From Aminipila sp032051575 (GTDB lineage: Bacteria; Bacillota; Clostridia; Peptostreptococcales; Anaerovoracaceae), in the NCBI RefSeq assembly GCF_032051575.1, contig NZ_DAMBYD010000011.1, forward strand, positions 62,001 through 126,000: a stretch of 64,000 nt of DNA. The letters run 5' to 3'. Positions within the stretch are counted from its first letter, which is position 1; every line of letters begins with the position of its first letter. The notes beneath the pieces are model-generated. The model saw only the letters and a program-made list of their open reading frames with translations, did no database searches and was not told the origin of the DNA. The translations under genes and the position numbers were made by a program. Of this stretch, positions 1 to 9,197 are shown one piece after another.

Positions 1-2238
1 TTCAGAAGCCGATAATCCATCCTGTTTACTATTTAGTAATGTCAGATAAGAAGGATATTGCATAGCCACTTTTTTTGTTGCTTCTTTTATTTTATTTAAA
101 TAATTTTTTGCGATTAGATCCTCCGCATCAAAATTCCTTAATATTTTATATAAAGGTTCTCCTTCATCAGCAAAAAGGCGGATATATCCATATTTTTCTC
201 CCCTTAAAAGGGCTTCTGTAAGATATTGTTCAGCTTTTTCCTTCTGTCCTATTCTGTAATAAACAATCGCTAAAAGCATATCCAATTGCGCCAGATCCAT
301 ATTTCTATGTAAAGCTTCAAAAACAGGCCTTAGCTTTTCTGCAAGCCCTATAGCAAGATAATATTTTTCATACAAAATATAGGCCCTTAATTTCACATTA
401 TATCTAAATATATCAAGGGTACAGAATGTGGCATTTTCATCGGGTGCTTCGTTATTTAGCCAATATTCAATCTTCTCGTAATTGTTTTCATATAAACTTA
501 CAAATGCACTTACTGCTTCCAGATTAGGATACAAAAATTCTGCATTCGCAGCTTCAATTTTATCTCTCATATTATCTAGCATTGGCTTTGTAGTAACAGT
601 TTGCCCCAATATCATCATAATCATCATCTGCACAGACATAGCTGCAAACAGGATGATTATGCTTCCCTTTTGTTCTATAAAAGATATTGCTCTTACAACT
701 TGTATTAATGCGTCTTGAATTTTATCCTGCTGGTAATAACACTCTGCTACTGCAACATCTAATACACCAATGCCATAGTCTCCATATAATGAAATCACTA
801 CCCAGTCCATAGGATTTCTTATCAATTTGGCTTTTTTTAGCCATGGAGTAAAGTCTCGTCCTCCGTTTACCACACTAGGGGTATTCCAAGTAATGTTAGC
901 TTTCTGCATTTTTAAGTCTTCATGTCTGACTTTTCTTGCCCAATTTTTCATTACATTTAAAAAATTGCTCATGTTACTATTCGGCATTGCAATCGATAAA
1001 TAGGCTAGTTTTTCATATATTTCTGTTCTTTTTTTATCCCCTTGTGGTAAAAGCTCCAATTGATTTTCAAGATAACTTTTCCACTTATCCGCTTCTGCCA
1101 GATTAAAACATATAATGCCTAACATAGCCATACCACAACATAATGCAGGTTCTTCCTTTATCATTTCTTCCGGCAATTGAAAGTAATATTTTTTATTTTT
1201 CCATAAATCAGTCTGGCCGACTGGACTCTTGGATAACTCAATTAAAAGCCGAATTACACTCTTATACTCTTTAGCCTTAATATAGTATTCTAATGCAATC
1301 GTACTCTCATTCTTTTTTTCAAAATAGGCTCCTGCAGTATTATAAATATTATCAATTTCTTCCTTAGATAATACTTTATCTCGTGTATATGTAAGGTAAT
1401 CTTGAAAAAAGGGATAAACAAGATAAGTATCTGGTAATAAAAATGTTAAAAAGCAGCCCTGCCTTGTCAGTTCTTTCAACACTCTATGTGCCTCTTCTGA
1501 TTCTAAAAGTACATCAGCCTCTTCTGCTGTGACTTTATCAAAGCAGCCTACTGTCAAGAGAACCTTTTTTTCAAGCCTGTCCAACTTACCTAACAATTCA
1601 ATATCAAGATATTGATATATTGCTTCTAATGCCTTCAACTGAATTTTTCTTGCATATGGTTCTCCTGTTGCCTGCATTATTGAAGCAGCATATCTATAAC
1701 TTATTATCCAGCCCTTTTGCTCTACAAATAAGTGAGAAATTTCCTGATCAGTCAGACTGATATTATACTGCTGAAAATATTCTATTATTTCAGCTTCTGT
1801 AAATTTCAGCTGATCCATACCAATTAAATGTAGTGATAATCCTACATATATGGATAGTGCTTTTGGCAGTTCAGCCCTTGAAATAATCACAAACCTCCAA
1901 TTTGACTGAATAACCATCAAATTCATATACTCCATCTCTCTTTCATCAAGTAGATGGTAATTATCAATCACAATAAATTTTTCCGTTGGTTTACTGTTGA
2001 TTTCTGTTAAAATTTTATTGATTACGGTCTGATTTCTCTGTTCTCCTAAACAGAACCAGACTGCTTCATGTTCTTTTTGATTTAGCCATTCTGCCACGGC
2101 AGTAGTCTTTCCCCATCCAGTATATGCCGATACATAAATAATTCTTTTTACTTTGACATTTTCTTCAAAAATATTCTGTAATCGAGATCGTAAAACCATG
2201 TTTGGTGGAAGCTCTATTATTGTATCTTTTTCTGTCAT
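1..2238 (-). CDS. MalT-like ATP-dependent transcriptional regulator, partial (C-terminus beyond window)
   Basis: Large STAND-type regulator open to the left edge. It starts at ATG 2238 (MTEKDTIIELPP) behind an AGGAG site. Around residue 35-50 there is a Walker A (YTGWGKTTAVAEW) followed by FIVIDNYHLLDE, a Walker B-like strand; the rest is helical and TPR-like, as in MalT and LuxR-family ATPase regulators. The C-terminal LuxR helix-turn-helix expected for the family would lie left of position 1 and is not seen. Only 11 nt separate it from pfkA, so it is probably read from the dnaE-pfkA transcript. The inducer is unknown. Confidence 0.8.
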   Translation of the reverse strand, partial: MTEKDTIIELPPNMVLRSRLQNIFEENVKVKRIIYVSAYTGWGKTTAVAEWLNQKEHEAVWFCLGEQRNQTVINKILTEINSKPTEKFIVIDNYHLLDEREMEYMNLMVIQSNWRFVIISRAELPKALSIYVGLSLHLIGMDQLKFTEAEIIEYFQQYNISLTDQEISHLFVEQKGWIISYRYAASIMQATGEPYARKIQLKALEAIYQYLDIELLGKLDRLEKKVLLTVGCFDKVTAEEADVLLESEEAHRVLKELTRQGCFLTFLLPDTYLVYPFFQDYLTYTRDKVLSKEEIDNIYNTAGAYFEKKNESTIALEYYIKAKEYKSVIRLLIELSKSPVGQTDLWKNKKYYFQLPEEMIKEEPALCCGMAMLGIICFNLAEADKWKSYLENQLELLPQGDKKRTEIYEKLAYLSIAMPNSNMSNFLNVMKNWARKVRHEDLKMQKANITWNTPSVVNGGRDFTPWLKKAKLIRNPMDWVVISLYGDYGIGVLDVAVAECYYQQDKIQDALIQVVRAISFIEQKGSIIILFAAMSVQMMIMMILGQTVTTKPMLDNMRDKIEAANAEFLYPNLEAVSAFVSLYENNYEKIEYWLNNEAPDENATFCTLDIFRYNVKLRAYILYEKYYLAIGLAEKLRPVFEALHRNMDLAQLDMLLAIVYYRIGQKEKAEQYLTEALLRGEKYGYIRLFADEGEPLYKILRNFDAEDLIAKNYLNKIKEATKKVAMQYPSYLTLLNSKQDGLSASE

Positions 2239-2249
2239 ATAATTTACTC

Positions 2250-3212
2250 CTAAATGGATAATATATCAGCCAATTCCATAACCTTCTTGTCATAGTCCCT
2301 TTTCATCTGTAAAGCATCGCTTAGTTCATAATGCACGATTTCACTTCCATTTATTCCAACAGCTCTGCTTTCGCTTCCCTCTTGCAATAACTCTACTGCT
2401 TTATATGCCATACGGCTGGCTAACATTCTATCTCTGGCAGTAGGCGATCCACCTCTCTGAATATACCCAAGAACTACAATCTTTGTTTCCATTCCCGTTC
2501 TTTCTTTTAAAGTCTCCGCTAATTCCTGTGTCGACATATTAATGCCCTCAGCCTTTATAATAATATTGTGCAGTTTCCCTCTGTTTCTTCCCTGTACCAT
2601 CTTTTTACAAATAGCATTAATATCTACTCCCACTTCAGGTATTAAAATGGTTTCTGCACCCCCTGTAAGTCCCGCATAAAGAGCTATGTCACCACAATGT
2701 CTGCCCATCACCTCAATGACTGTAGTCCTTTCATGAGAAGATGAAGTATCACGGATATTACTGATAGCTGAAAGTACAGTATTTACAGAAGTGTCAAATC
2801 CTATGGTATAGTCAGTATAACCTAAATCATTATCAATAGTGCCTGGAAGCCCCATCACAGTAACTCCATGCTTTGACAAATCAAGTCCACCCTTTAAGGA
2901 ACCGTCTCCTCCGATTATTACCAATCCTTCTATTCCAAAGCTTTCCAGCATCTGTTTTGCTCTTTTCTGACCGTCACTGGTCATAAACCGTTCACTTCTT
3001 GCAGTTCTGAGAATAGTACCTCCTTTATGAAGGATATCTGAAACGGACGAAATATTCATTTGCTTTATATCTCCGTCAATAAGTCCTTCATATCCTTTTT
3101 CAATTCCGTACACTTCCATACCTAAATAAATTGCCCCTCTGACTGCTGCACGAATAGCAGCATTCATGCCTGGAGAATCTCCGCCACTTGTTAATACACC
3201 AATTTTTTTCAT
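2250..3212 (-). CDS. pfkA: ATP-dependent 6-phosphofructokinase
   Basis: Phosphorylates fructose 6-phosphate to fructose 1,6-bisphosphate in glycolysis. It has the family length of 320 residues from ATG 3212, chosen because GGAGG precedes it; an in-frame upstream ATG at 3245 has no ribosome site. Visible motifs are GVLTSGGDSPGMNAAIR at the N-terminus, IGGDGSLKG (Gly after GGD, as in ATP-type enzymes), the catalytic PGTIDNDL loop and MGRHCGDIAL. The Gly residues in GGDGS and PGTIDND argue for ATP rather than pyrophosphate as donor. It follows dnaE by about 60 nt, a gene order common in Firmicutes. Confidence 0.95.
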   Translation of the reverse strand: MKKIGVLTSGGDSPGMNAAIRAAVRGAIYLGMEVYGIEKGYEGLIDGDIKQMNISSVSDILHKGGTILRTARSERFMTSDGQKRAKQMLESFGIEGLVIIGGDGSLKGGLDLSKHGVTVMGLPGTIDNDLGYTDYTIGFDTSVNTVLSAISNIRDTSSSHERTTVIEVMGRHCGDIALYAGLTGGAETILIPEVGVDINAICKKMVQGRNRGKLHNIIIKAEGINMSTQELAETLKERTGMETKIVVLGYIQRGGSPTARDRMLASRMAYKAVELLQEGSESRAVGINGSEIVHYELSDALQMKRDYDKKVMELADILSI

Positions 3213-3272
3213 AACAATTACCTCCAACTCTATATAGTATAGCAATTTTTCTATTTTTCTATTTAAATAGTT

Positions 3273-6200
3273 TTATAGCTTTACATTTTCTTTTCCCACC
3301 AGCCCTTCTATGGCACTGATGAAAGATTTATTTGGATCAACCCATAAATCACGATTTGTTCTGAATTTTTTTCCAGATTCCTCTATATATATCATAACTG
3401 GTTTTGGACCTTTGTTGTCCAAAATTAATTCTTTAATTATATTAAAGCACTTTCCTTCTTCCAGATTTCTTGGTACCTTTATTTTCACCGGTATTTCTTT
3501 TGAAGATTCACTAAAAGCATCTATATGAAGAATTTTATCCGCCAAGAGTTTAGGAGCTTCGTCCTCTTTAAAGTTTACAGTCCCTTTGATAACCAATATG
3601 TTATCTTCTTTAATTAATTGTAAATACTTGTCATACACATTAGGGAACACTACAACTTCTATTTCTCCATAAAGATCCTCAATATTCAAAAATGCCATCT
3701 GCTTATTACTTTTTGTTACCAGTATCTTTTTCCCGCTTACAATACCAGCAATAGTAGCTTTCATTCCATCTGTTACATTCTCATTGGTCTCTGCATGAGC
3801 TAAATCTTCAGCAGTTACTGAAACCAGCTTATCTATCTGCTCTTCGTAATTCTTTAAAGGATGCCCTGTCAGATAAACCCCTAGTATTTCCTTTTCCATT
3901 CCTATTAAAATATCTTGTGAAAAATTAGCAACATCCGGAAGCCTACCCGAAATAGAGTCTACTTCCATTTCTTCACTATTCAGTTGAAATAAAGACATCT
4001 GTCCTTCAATATTTTTCTTTGAATTGTTCTGAGCAGACTCCAATAATCCTTCATACACTGCAAGATGCTGGGCTCTGTTTTCACTTAAACAATCAAAAGC
4101 ACCTGCTTTTATCAAACTTTCAATAGCCTTCTTATTTATCTCATGAATATTTACATTGGATATAAACTGAAAAATGTCCTTTGGTATACCTTTATCCTCT
4201 CTGGATTTAACAATTTCATCAATGACTCCTCCCCCAACATTCTTTACCCCTAACAATCCGAAATGTATTTTCCCATCTACAACAGTAAATTTTTTACTAC
4301 TGTCAACAATGCTAGGTGGAAGTACTTCAATTCCCATTTCATTGCAATTGCGAATATATTTTGCAATTTGAACACCGTCTCCAATGACACTAGTCATAAG
4401 TGCTGCCATAAATTCTACAGGATAATATGCTTTTAAATAAGCCGTTTCATATGCAACAACTGCATAGGCAGCAGCATGAGATTTATTGAATGCGTATTCA
4501 GCAAAACTGACCATTTGATTAAATATTTCCCCGGCAATAGCTTCAGGTACACCATTTCTTACGCATCCCATTATTTGAATATTTCCCTGCTCATCCTCTT
4601 GACCATGAATAAAATATTCTTTTTCCTTAAGCATAACGTCCATTTTCTTTTTTCCCATGGCACGACGCACAAGATCACTTCTTCCATAGGTATATCCGGC
4701 TAAATCACGTACAATCTGCATTACCTGTTCCTGATAGACTAAGCAGCCATAAGTTACGGACAAGATTGGCTCCAGACTTTTATGCAGATATACGATTTCT
4801 TCTGGATATTTCTTATTTGCAATATATGTAGGAATAGAGCCCATAGGACCTGGTCGGTATAATGAAATTCCCGCCACAATATCTTCAAAGCAGTCTGGAT
4901 TTAAGTTTTTCATAAACTGTGTCATTCCAGCGCTTTCAAGTTGGAACACGCCTTGAGTATTTCCGCTTGCTATCATAGCATACGGCTTAGGGTCATCATA
5001 TGTCATTCTTGAAAAATCAATCTGCACTCCATGATTTGCTTCAATCATTTCAAGTGCATCACGGATAACCGTTAAAGTTCTAAGCCCTAAAAAGTCCATC
5101 TTTAACAGTCCCAGTTCTTCAATTGTAGTCATGGTAAACTGGGTAGATACCCCTTTTTCTGCTAAATATAGTGGCACATATTCATTTATACTTTTTTTGG
5201 ATATAACTACACCAGCTGCATGGGTAGAAGCATGTCTTGGCATCCCCTCAATAGCTCTGGCTGTGTCGATTACCTGAGCTACCCGCTTGTCCTTGTCATA
5301 GGCAGCTTTTAATTCCGGATTCATCTCTAAAGCTTTTCCTATGGTCATTTTTAAATCAAAAGGAACCGCCTTTGCTATGGCATCTGTTTCTGCATAACTC
5401 ATATTCAAGGCTCTGCCCACATCTCTTATGGCAGCTTTCGCTTTCATGGTTCCAAAGGTTATAATCTGGGCAACTTTGTCCTCCCCATATTTTTCTATAA
5501 CATAGTTTATAACCTCTTGTCTTCTTTCGTAGCAGAAATCTATATCAATATCAGGCATACTGACTCTCTCAGGATTTAAAAAACGTTCAAAGATTAAAGA
5601 ATACTTAATGGGGTCTATATCAGTAATTTTAAGAGCATATGCCACAATACTTCCTGCAGCAGAGCCTCTCCCTGGACCTACCATTATCTTATTTTGTTTA
5701 GCATAATTTATAAAATCCCAAACAATTAGAAAGTATTCAACATACCCCATTTTTTCAATGACGGATATTTCATATTCGAACCGCTCCCTTATTTCTATTA
5801 TTCCTTCGCCATATCTATCTTTAAGCCCAATCTCACAAAGTTCTCTAAGATACTGATTATTGCTTTTTCCTTCAGGAGCTTTAAATTCAGGTAAATGAAG
5901 TTCTCCAAATGTAAAATCTACTTTACATTGATCTGCAATTTTCTGTGTATTTTCTATTGCTTCTGGAATTCCTGCAAAAAGAACTTTCATTTCCTGTTCA
6001 GACTTCAAATAAAATTGATCATTTGGAAAACGCATACGTTTTTCATCATCAATATTTGTAGCTGTCTGTATACATAATAAAATATCATGTGCAGCTGCAT
6101 CCTCCTGCCTCACATAGTGCACATCATTTGTAGCAACAAAAGGAATTCCCGTTTCCTCTCTAAGCCTCTTCATATCCGCTAATATTGCATATTCTTCTTC

Positions 6201-6737
6201 CAGGCCTTGATCCTGAAGCTCTAAATAAAAATTACCTTCTCCAAATATATCCAATAACTCCAAGGCTTCTTCCTTGGCTCCATTATAATCTCTGTTGCTC
6301 AACTTTCTCTGAATGTTCCCAGCCAGGCACGCAGATAAAGCTATAAGACCTTTACTATGTTGTCTAAGAACATTTTTATCAATTCTAGGTTTATAATAGT
6401 ATCCCTTTGTAAAGCCCTCAGAAACAATTTTTATAAGGTTTTGATATCCTTCTTGATTTTTCGCCAAAAGTACTAAATGCCCTTGATACTTATCTTTTTC
6501 TGCATCCTTGTCTAACATGGTCCTGGCTGCAGTATAAACTTCGCAGCCTATAATAGGCTTAATGCCCTTCTTTAAAGCTTCTCTATAAAAATCGATAACT
6601 CCAAACATTACACCATGATCTGTAATAGCTATTGAATCCATTTCAAGTTCCTTGGCTCTTGCTATCAAATCTTTTATTCTGGCAGCTCCGTCCAGCAGGC
6701 TATATTCAGTATGTACATGAAGATGTGTAAATGCCAT
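3273..6737 (-). CDS. dnaE: DNA polymerase III alpha subunit, DnaE type
   Basis: C-family replicative polymerase, 1154 residues, starting at ATG 6737 behind GGAGAA. Domains in order: N-terminal PHP domain (HLHVHTEYSLLDGAARI, ITDHG), palm with the catalytic acidic motif MPDIDIDFCYERR around residue 395, fingers, a helix-hairpin-helix region, and a C-terminal OB fold near residues 990-1070 (TIAGIVSGKK to IEVVVFP). The length and the lack of an embedded exonuclease distinguish it from PolC. pfkA follows on the same transcript. Confidence 0.95.
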   Translation of the reverse strand: MAFTHLHVHTEYSLLDGAARIKDLIARAKELEMDSIAITDHGVMFGVIDFYREALKKGIKPIIGCEVYTAARTMLDKDAEKDKYQGHLVLLAKNQEGYQNLIKIVSEGFTKGYYYKPRIDKNVLRQHSKGLIALSACLAGNIQRKLSNRDYNGAKEEALELLDIFGEGNFYLELQDQGLEEEYAILADMKRLREETGIPFVATNDVHYVRQEDAAAHDILLCIQTATNIDDEKRMRFPNDQFYLKSEQEMKVLFAGIPEAIENTQKIADQCKVDFTFGELHLPEFKAPEGKSNNQYLRELCEIGLKDRYGEGIIEIRERFEYEISVIEKMGYVEYFLIVWDFINYAKQNKIMVGPGRGSAAGSIVAYALKITDIDPIKYSLIFERFLNPERVSMPDIDIDFCYERRQEVINYVIEKYGEDKVAQIITFGTMKAKAAIRDVGRALNMSYAETDAIAKAVPFDLKMTIGKALEMNPELKAAYDKDKRVAQVIDTARAIEGMPRHASTHAAGVVISKKSINEYVPLYLAEKGVSTQFTMTTIEELGLLKMDFLGLRTLTVIRDALEMIEANHGVQIDFSRMTYDDPKPYAMIASGNTQGVFQLESAGMTQFMKNLNPDCFEDIVAGISLYRPGPMGSIPTYIANKKYPEEIVYLHKSLEPILSVTYGCLVYQEQVMQIVRDLAGYTYGRSDLVRRAMGKKKMDVMLKEKEYFIHGQEDEQGNIQIMGCVRNGVPEAIAGEIFNQMVSFAEYAFNKSHAAAYAVVAYETAYLKAYYPVEFMAALMTSVIGDGVQIAKYIRNCNEMGIEVLPPSIVDSSKKFTVVDGKIHFGLLGVKNVGGGVIDEIVKSREDKGIPKDIFQFISNVNIHEINKKAIESLIKAGAFDCLSENRAQHLAVYEGLLESAQNNSKKNIEGQMSLFQLNSEEMEVDSISGRLPDVANFSQDILIGMEKEILGVYLTGHPLKNYEEQIDKLVSVTAEDLAHAETNENVTDGMKATIAGIVSGKKILVTKSNKQMAFLNIEDLYGEIEVVVFPNVYDKYLQLIKEDNILVIKGTVNFKEDEAPKLLADKILHIDAFSESSKEIPVKIKVPRNLEEGKCFNIIKELILDNKGPKPVMIYIEESGKKFRTNRDLWVDPNKSFISAIEGLVGKENVKL

Positions 6738-6764
6738 ATGTTTCTCCTTCTATAGTTTTCTTAT

Positions 6765-6773
6765 ATTTTACCA
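6765..6773 (-). promoter_or_regulatory. Extended -10 promoter upstream of dnaE
   Basis: On the minus strand TGGTAAAAT forms an extended -10 (TG-N-TAAAAT) about 27 nt before the dnaE start. There is no clear -35, as expected for this promoter type. It lies after the terminator of the gene upstream. Confidence 0.45.
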
Positions 6774-6816
6774 TATTTATTGCAATAAAAAAAGCCTCAG
6801 TGATATTTACTACGAT

Positions 6817-6845
6817 AAAAAAGCCGCAGAAATTCAATCTGCGGC
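6817..6845 (-). terminator. Intrinsic terminator of the 6868-7518 gene
   Basis: An 8-bp perfect stem (GCCGCAGA at 6823-6830 with TCTGCGGC at 6838-6845) with a 7-nt loop. On the minus strand it is followed directly by six T residues, 23 nt after the stop of the secreted protein gene. Confidence 0.85.
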
Positions 6846-6867
6846 CTCTTTTGTAAATTGATACCTT

Positions 6868-7518
6868 TTATATAATTTCAGGCATAATAACTTCTATAGT
6901 TCTAGTGATTTTTATTGGTTCAGTCAGCTTCACAACTGATTTTAACCCTTCAATGGGCATCTGTAAATTATAGTTTGTATACACCTCGGTTTTCTGAATA
7001 CTGCTTGAATCCCTATCTTGCAAGTTGTTCACAACATAATCAGGTACTTCCCCATATAAAGTAGTATCTGGTAACTGCCCAAAGGCTAATTGGCTTTCTT
7101 TGGTTAAAATCAAACTAATTATTCCAACACCTTTCTCTTCATCAGACCAGTCATAAGCATCAAACCATAATGTTGGAAACCATTCCTGCTCATTAGATGC
7201 AACAAAAGCAATTTGTTTCTCCATCTTACTTCCCAGTAAATGATTATCACCCGTATATCCCTGAAGAATACTTAGTTTTTCTGTACCCTCATGATGTAAA
7301 TCATAGTTAATTCTTAATATCCATCGCTCCGAAACTAAATTATCTAAGTTTATTTGATTATCATTTGCAATTATCAGGCTCTTATGATCTACTGATTTAT
7401 CTAGTATTTCGCCTAAATCTATGTGTTCACGTCCGGCTCCTGTAAGCATTATACATACAATTACAACTATAGCTAGACATAACACCCGATATTCCTTTTG
7501 GAATTTTCCTTTTATCAT
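6868..7518 (-). CDS. Hypothetical secreted or membrane-anchored protein
   Basis: About 216 residues from ATG 7518 (MIKGKFQKEYRVLCLAIVV), which follows AGGGGGA at good spacing. In-frame ATGs further upstream, up to 7578, lie in or before a likely promoter (7562-7591) and are rejected. Residues about 8-28 form one hydrophobic segment ending in LTGAG, so it is a signal peptide or N-terminal anchor with no lipobox Cys. The rest is beta-rich and polar, ending in repeated KTEVYTNYNLQMP-type strands. I recognise no family. It is a single-gene unit closed by the terminator at 6817-6845. Confidence 0.7.
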   Translation of the reverse strand: MIKGKFQKEYRVLCLAIVVIVCIMLTGAGREHIDLGEILDKSVDHKSLIIANDNQINLDNLVSERWILRINYDLHHEGTEKLSILQGYTGDNHLLGSKMEKQIAFVASNEQEWFPTLWFDAYDWSDEEKGVGIISLILTKESQLAFGQLPDTTLYGEVPDYVVNNLQDRDSSSIQKTEVYTNYNLQMPIEGLKSVVKLTEPIKITRTIEVIMPEII

Positions 7519-7561
7519 GGTGTTCCCCCTAATCATTTCATCTCTTGAAAGCTTCATTCTA

Positions 7562-7591
7562 ATTATGAAGTACCCCATGACTGTAATTCAA
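7562..7591 (-). promoter_or_regulatory. Sigma-A-type promoter for the 6868-7518 gene
   Basis: The minus strand reads TTGAAT, 18 nt, CATAAT. The predicted start of transcription falls about 35-40 nt before ATG 7518, which also supports that start codon. Confidence 0.5.
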
Positions 7592-7654
7592 CTATTTACG
7601 TTCCAAATTTTTACCCATATTGCGACAGATTAAGTACCCTTATAATAAGAGCCT

Positions 7655-9046
7655 CTATTTTGTTAATCTGTATATTGCTTCTGCAAATATCTTTGTAGCT
7701 TTAACCATTCCTGAAATAGAAATATATTCATCTGCCTGATGTTCTACCGCTGCTTCTCCTGGAAATACTGGTCCAAAAGCCACACTATTCGGTACTGTCC
7801 TTGCATAAGTTGCACCACCTATAACTAAGGGTTCACTTTTCATATCTCCTGTGAATTCTTGGTAAACATCCATTAACACTTTTACTAAAGCATGATCTTT
7901 AGGTACATATAATGGTGCCAGATGATCCAGTCTTTCAATCGAATATCCCATTGGACCAACTATTGTATCCATACCATTATAAATATCATCTTCCTGCATA
8001 GTTGCCGGATACCTAATATTTATAGTTAATCTGGCCTCTGACTCATTAAGTTTGAACTTTCCTACATTAAAATTCAATTTCCCTGATGGTTCATCTTCAA
8101 AGCCGCATCCAAATCGTTCACCATGATAATCAAATCCTATTGTATCATTGTAAAACTTTACAAAAGTATTTACCTCTGAATTATTAAATTCAATATCTTT
8201 AATTGCTTCAAACAAAATTGTTATTGCATTAAGCCCTTCTTCTGGCATTGCACCATGAGCAGAAATACCTTTTGCCGTTATTTCTAAGGTATCCCCTACT
8301 TTTTCACAAACAATATCATGTTTACTGTTTTTCTTATACTCTTCAATTTTATCAGAGATATCTCCACCAGTTATTACAATTTTGGCTCTGTCTGCAACCA
8401 TGTTGGGCGCATTACCACCTTCAAAGCTAATTAAACGCAGACCAGATTTATTAGTATTATTTAATCTTTTAACTACATCAAATACAATTAGTCCTTTTTC
8501 ACAGTGTATGACTGGGAAATCCGCATCTGGAGCAAATCCAGAATCTGGTGTTTCCTCATGCTCCATATAGTAATTCATTCCCTTCCAATCCGTTTCTTCA
8601 TCTAACCCTAAGATTAAACGTATATCCTTTCGGGGCTTAAAGCCAGAGTCTTTAAGTGCTTTCATTGCATAAAACGCTGCCATTGTAGGGCCCTTATCAT
8701 CAATGGTACCCCTGCCAAACATTTTATCTCCTATTATTTCTCCCCCATAAGGATCATGTTCCCATCCACTGCCTTCTGGTACTACATCAAGATGTCCAAT
8801 TAATGCAAAAATACCATCACCTTCACCTTTAAACTCAATGTGCCCACCATAATTGTCCACATTCTTTGTTGCAAAACCCTCTCTTTCTCCTAATTCAAGC
8901 ATGTTATCAAACGCTGCTTGTACTCCTTTTCCAAAAGGAGAGTCTCCTTCGGCCTCACCTGCAACACTTTTTATTGCAATTGCTTTTTTTAGATCCTCTA
9001 ACATCTGATCTTTATACCCATCAATTAAATCAATGTAATTTTTCAT
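7655..9046 (-). CDS. pepV: M20 family dipeptidase, PepV-like
   Basis: Zinc metallopeptidase of about 463 residues that cleaves dipeptides in the cytoplasm. The start is ATG 9046 (MKNYIDLIDG), since AGGAGG sits 6 nt before it and directly touches the ATG two codons upstream. Metal and catalytic motifs are visible: GHLDVVPEGSGW (His-x-Asp), GRGTIDDKGPT (bridging Asp), LDEETDWKG (catalytic Glu pair) and a final His in AVEHQADEYI. The lid domain lies between, around residues 180-380. It sits downstream of a YfcC-type carrier but beyond that gene's terminator, so peptide or amino-acid use is a plausible shared theme. Confidence 0.88.
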   Translation of the reverse strand: MKNYIDLIDGYKDQMLEDLKKAIAIKSVAGEAEGDSPFGKGVQAAFDNMLELGEREGFATKNVDNYGGHIEFKGEGDGIFALIGHLDVVPEGSGWEHDPYGGEIIGDKMFGRGTIDDKGPTMAAFYAMKALKDSGFKPRKDIRLILGLDEETDWKGMNYYMEHEETPDSGFAPDADFPVIHCEKGLIVFDVVKRLNNTNKSGLRLISFEGGNAPNMVADRAKIVITGGDISDKIEEYKKNSKHDIVCEKVGDTLEITAKGISAHGAMPEEGLNAITILFEAIKDIEFNNSEVNTFVKFYNDTIGFDYHGERFGCGFEDEPSGKLNFNVGKFKLNESEARLTINIRYPATMQEDDIYNGMDTIVGPMGYSIERLDHLAPLYVPKDHALVKVLMDVYQEFTGDMKSEPLVIGGATYARTVPNSVAFGPVFPGEAAVEHQADEYISISGMVKATKIFAEAIYRLTK

Positions 9047-9098
9047 TTCCATCCTCCTTATATACTTATTAATATTTCTGCAATGCTCTATTAATAGT

Positions 9099-9143
9099 AA
9101 AAAAGGCTATCCCAATTATTAATTTCTTTGAGAGAGCCTTTTT
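9099..9143 (-). terminator. Intrinsic terminator after the YfcC carrier gene
   Basis: AAAAAGGCT (9100-9108) pairs with AGCCTTTTT (9135-9143) around a 26-nt loop. On the minus strand the T-rich arm ends the hairpin. It separates the carrier gene from pepV. Confidence 0.65.
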
Positions 9144-9197
9144 AGATTTAAGTTAGTTTATTACCTACTTTACAACTAGTTTTAATCAATATTAACA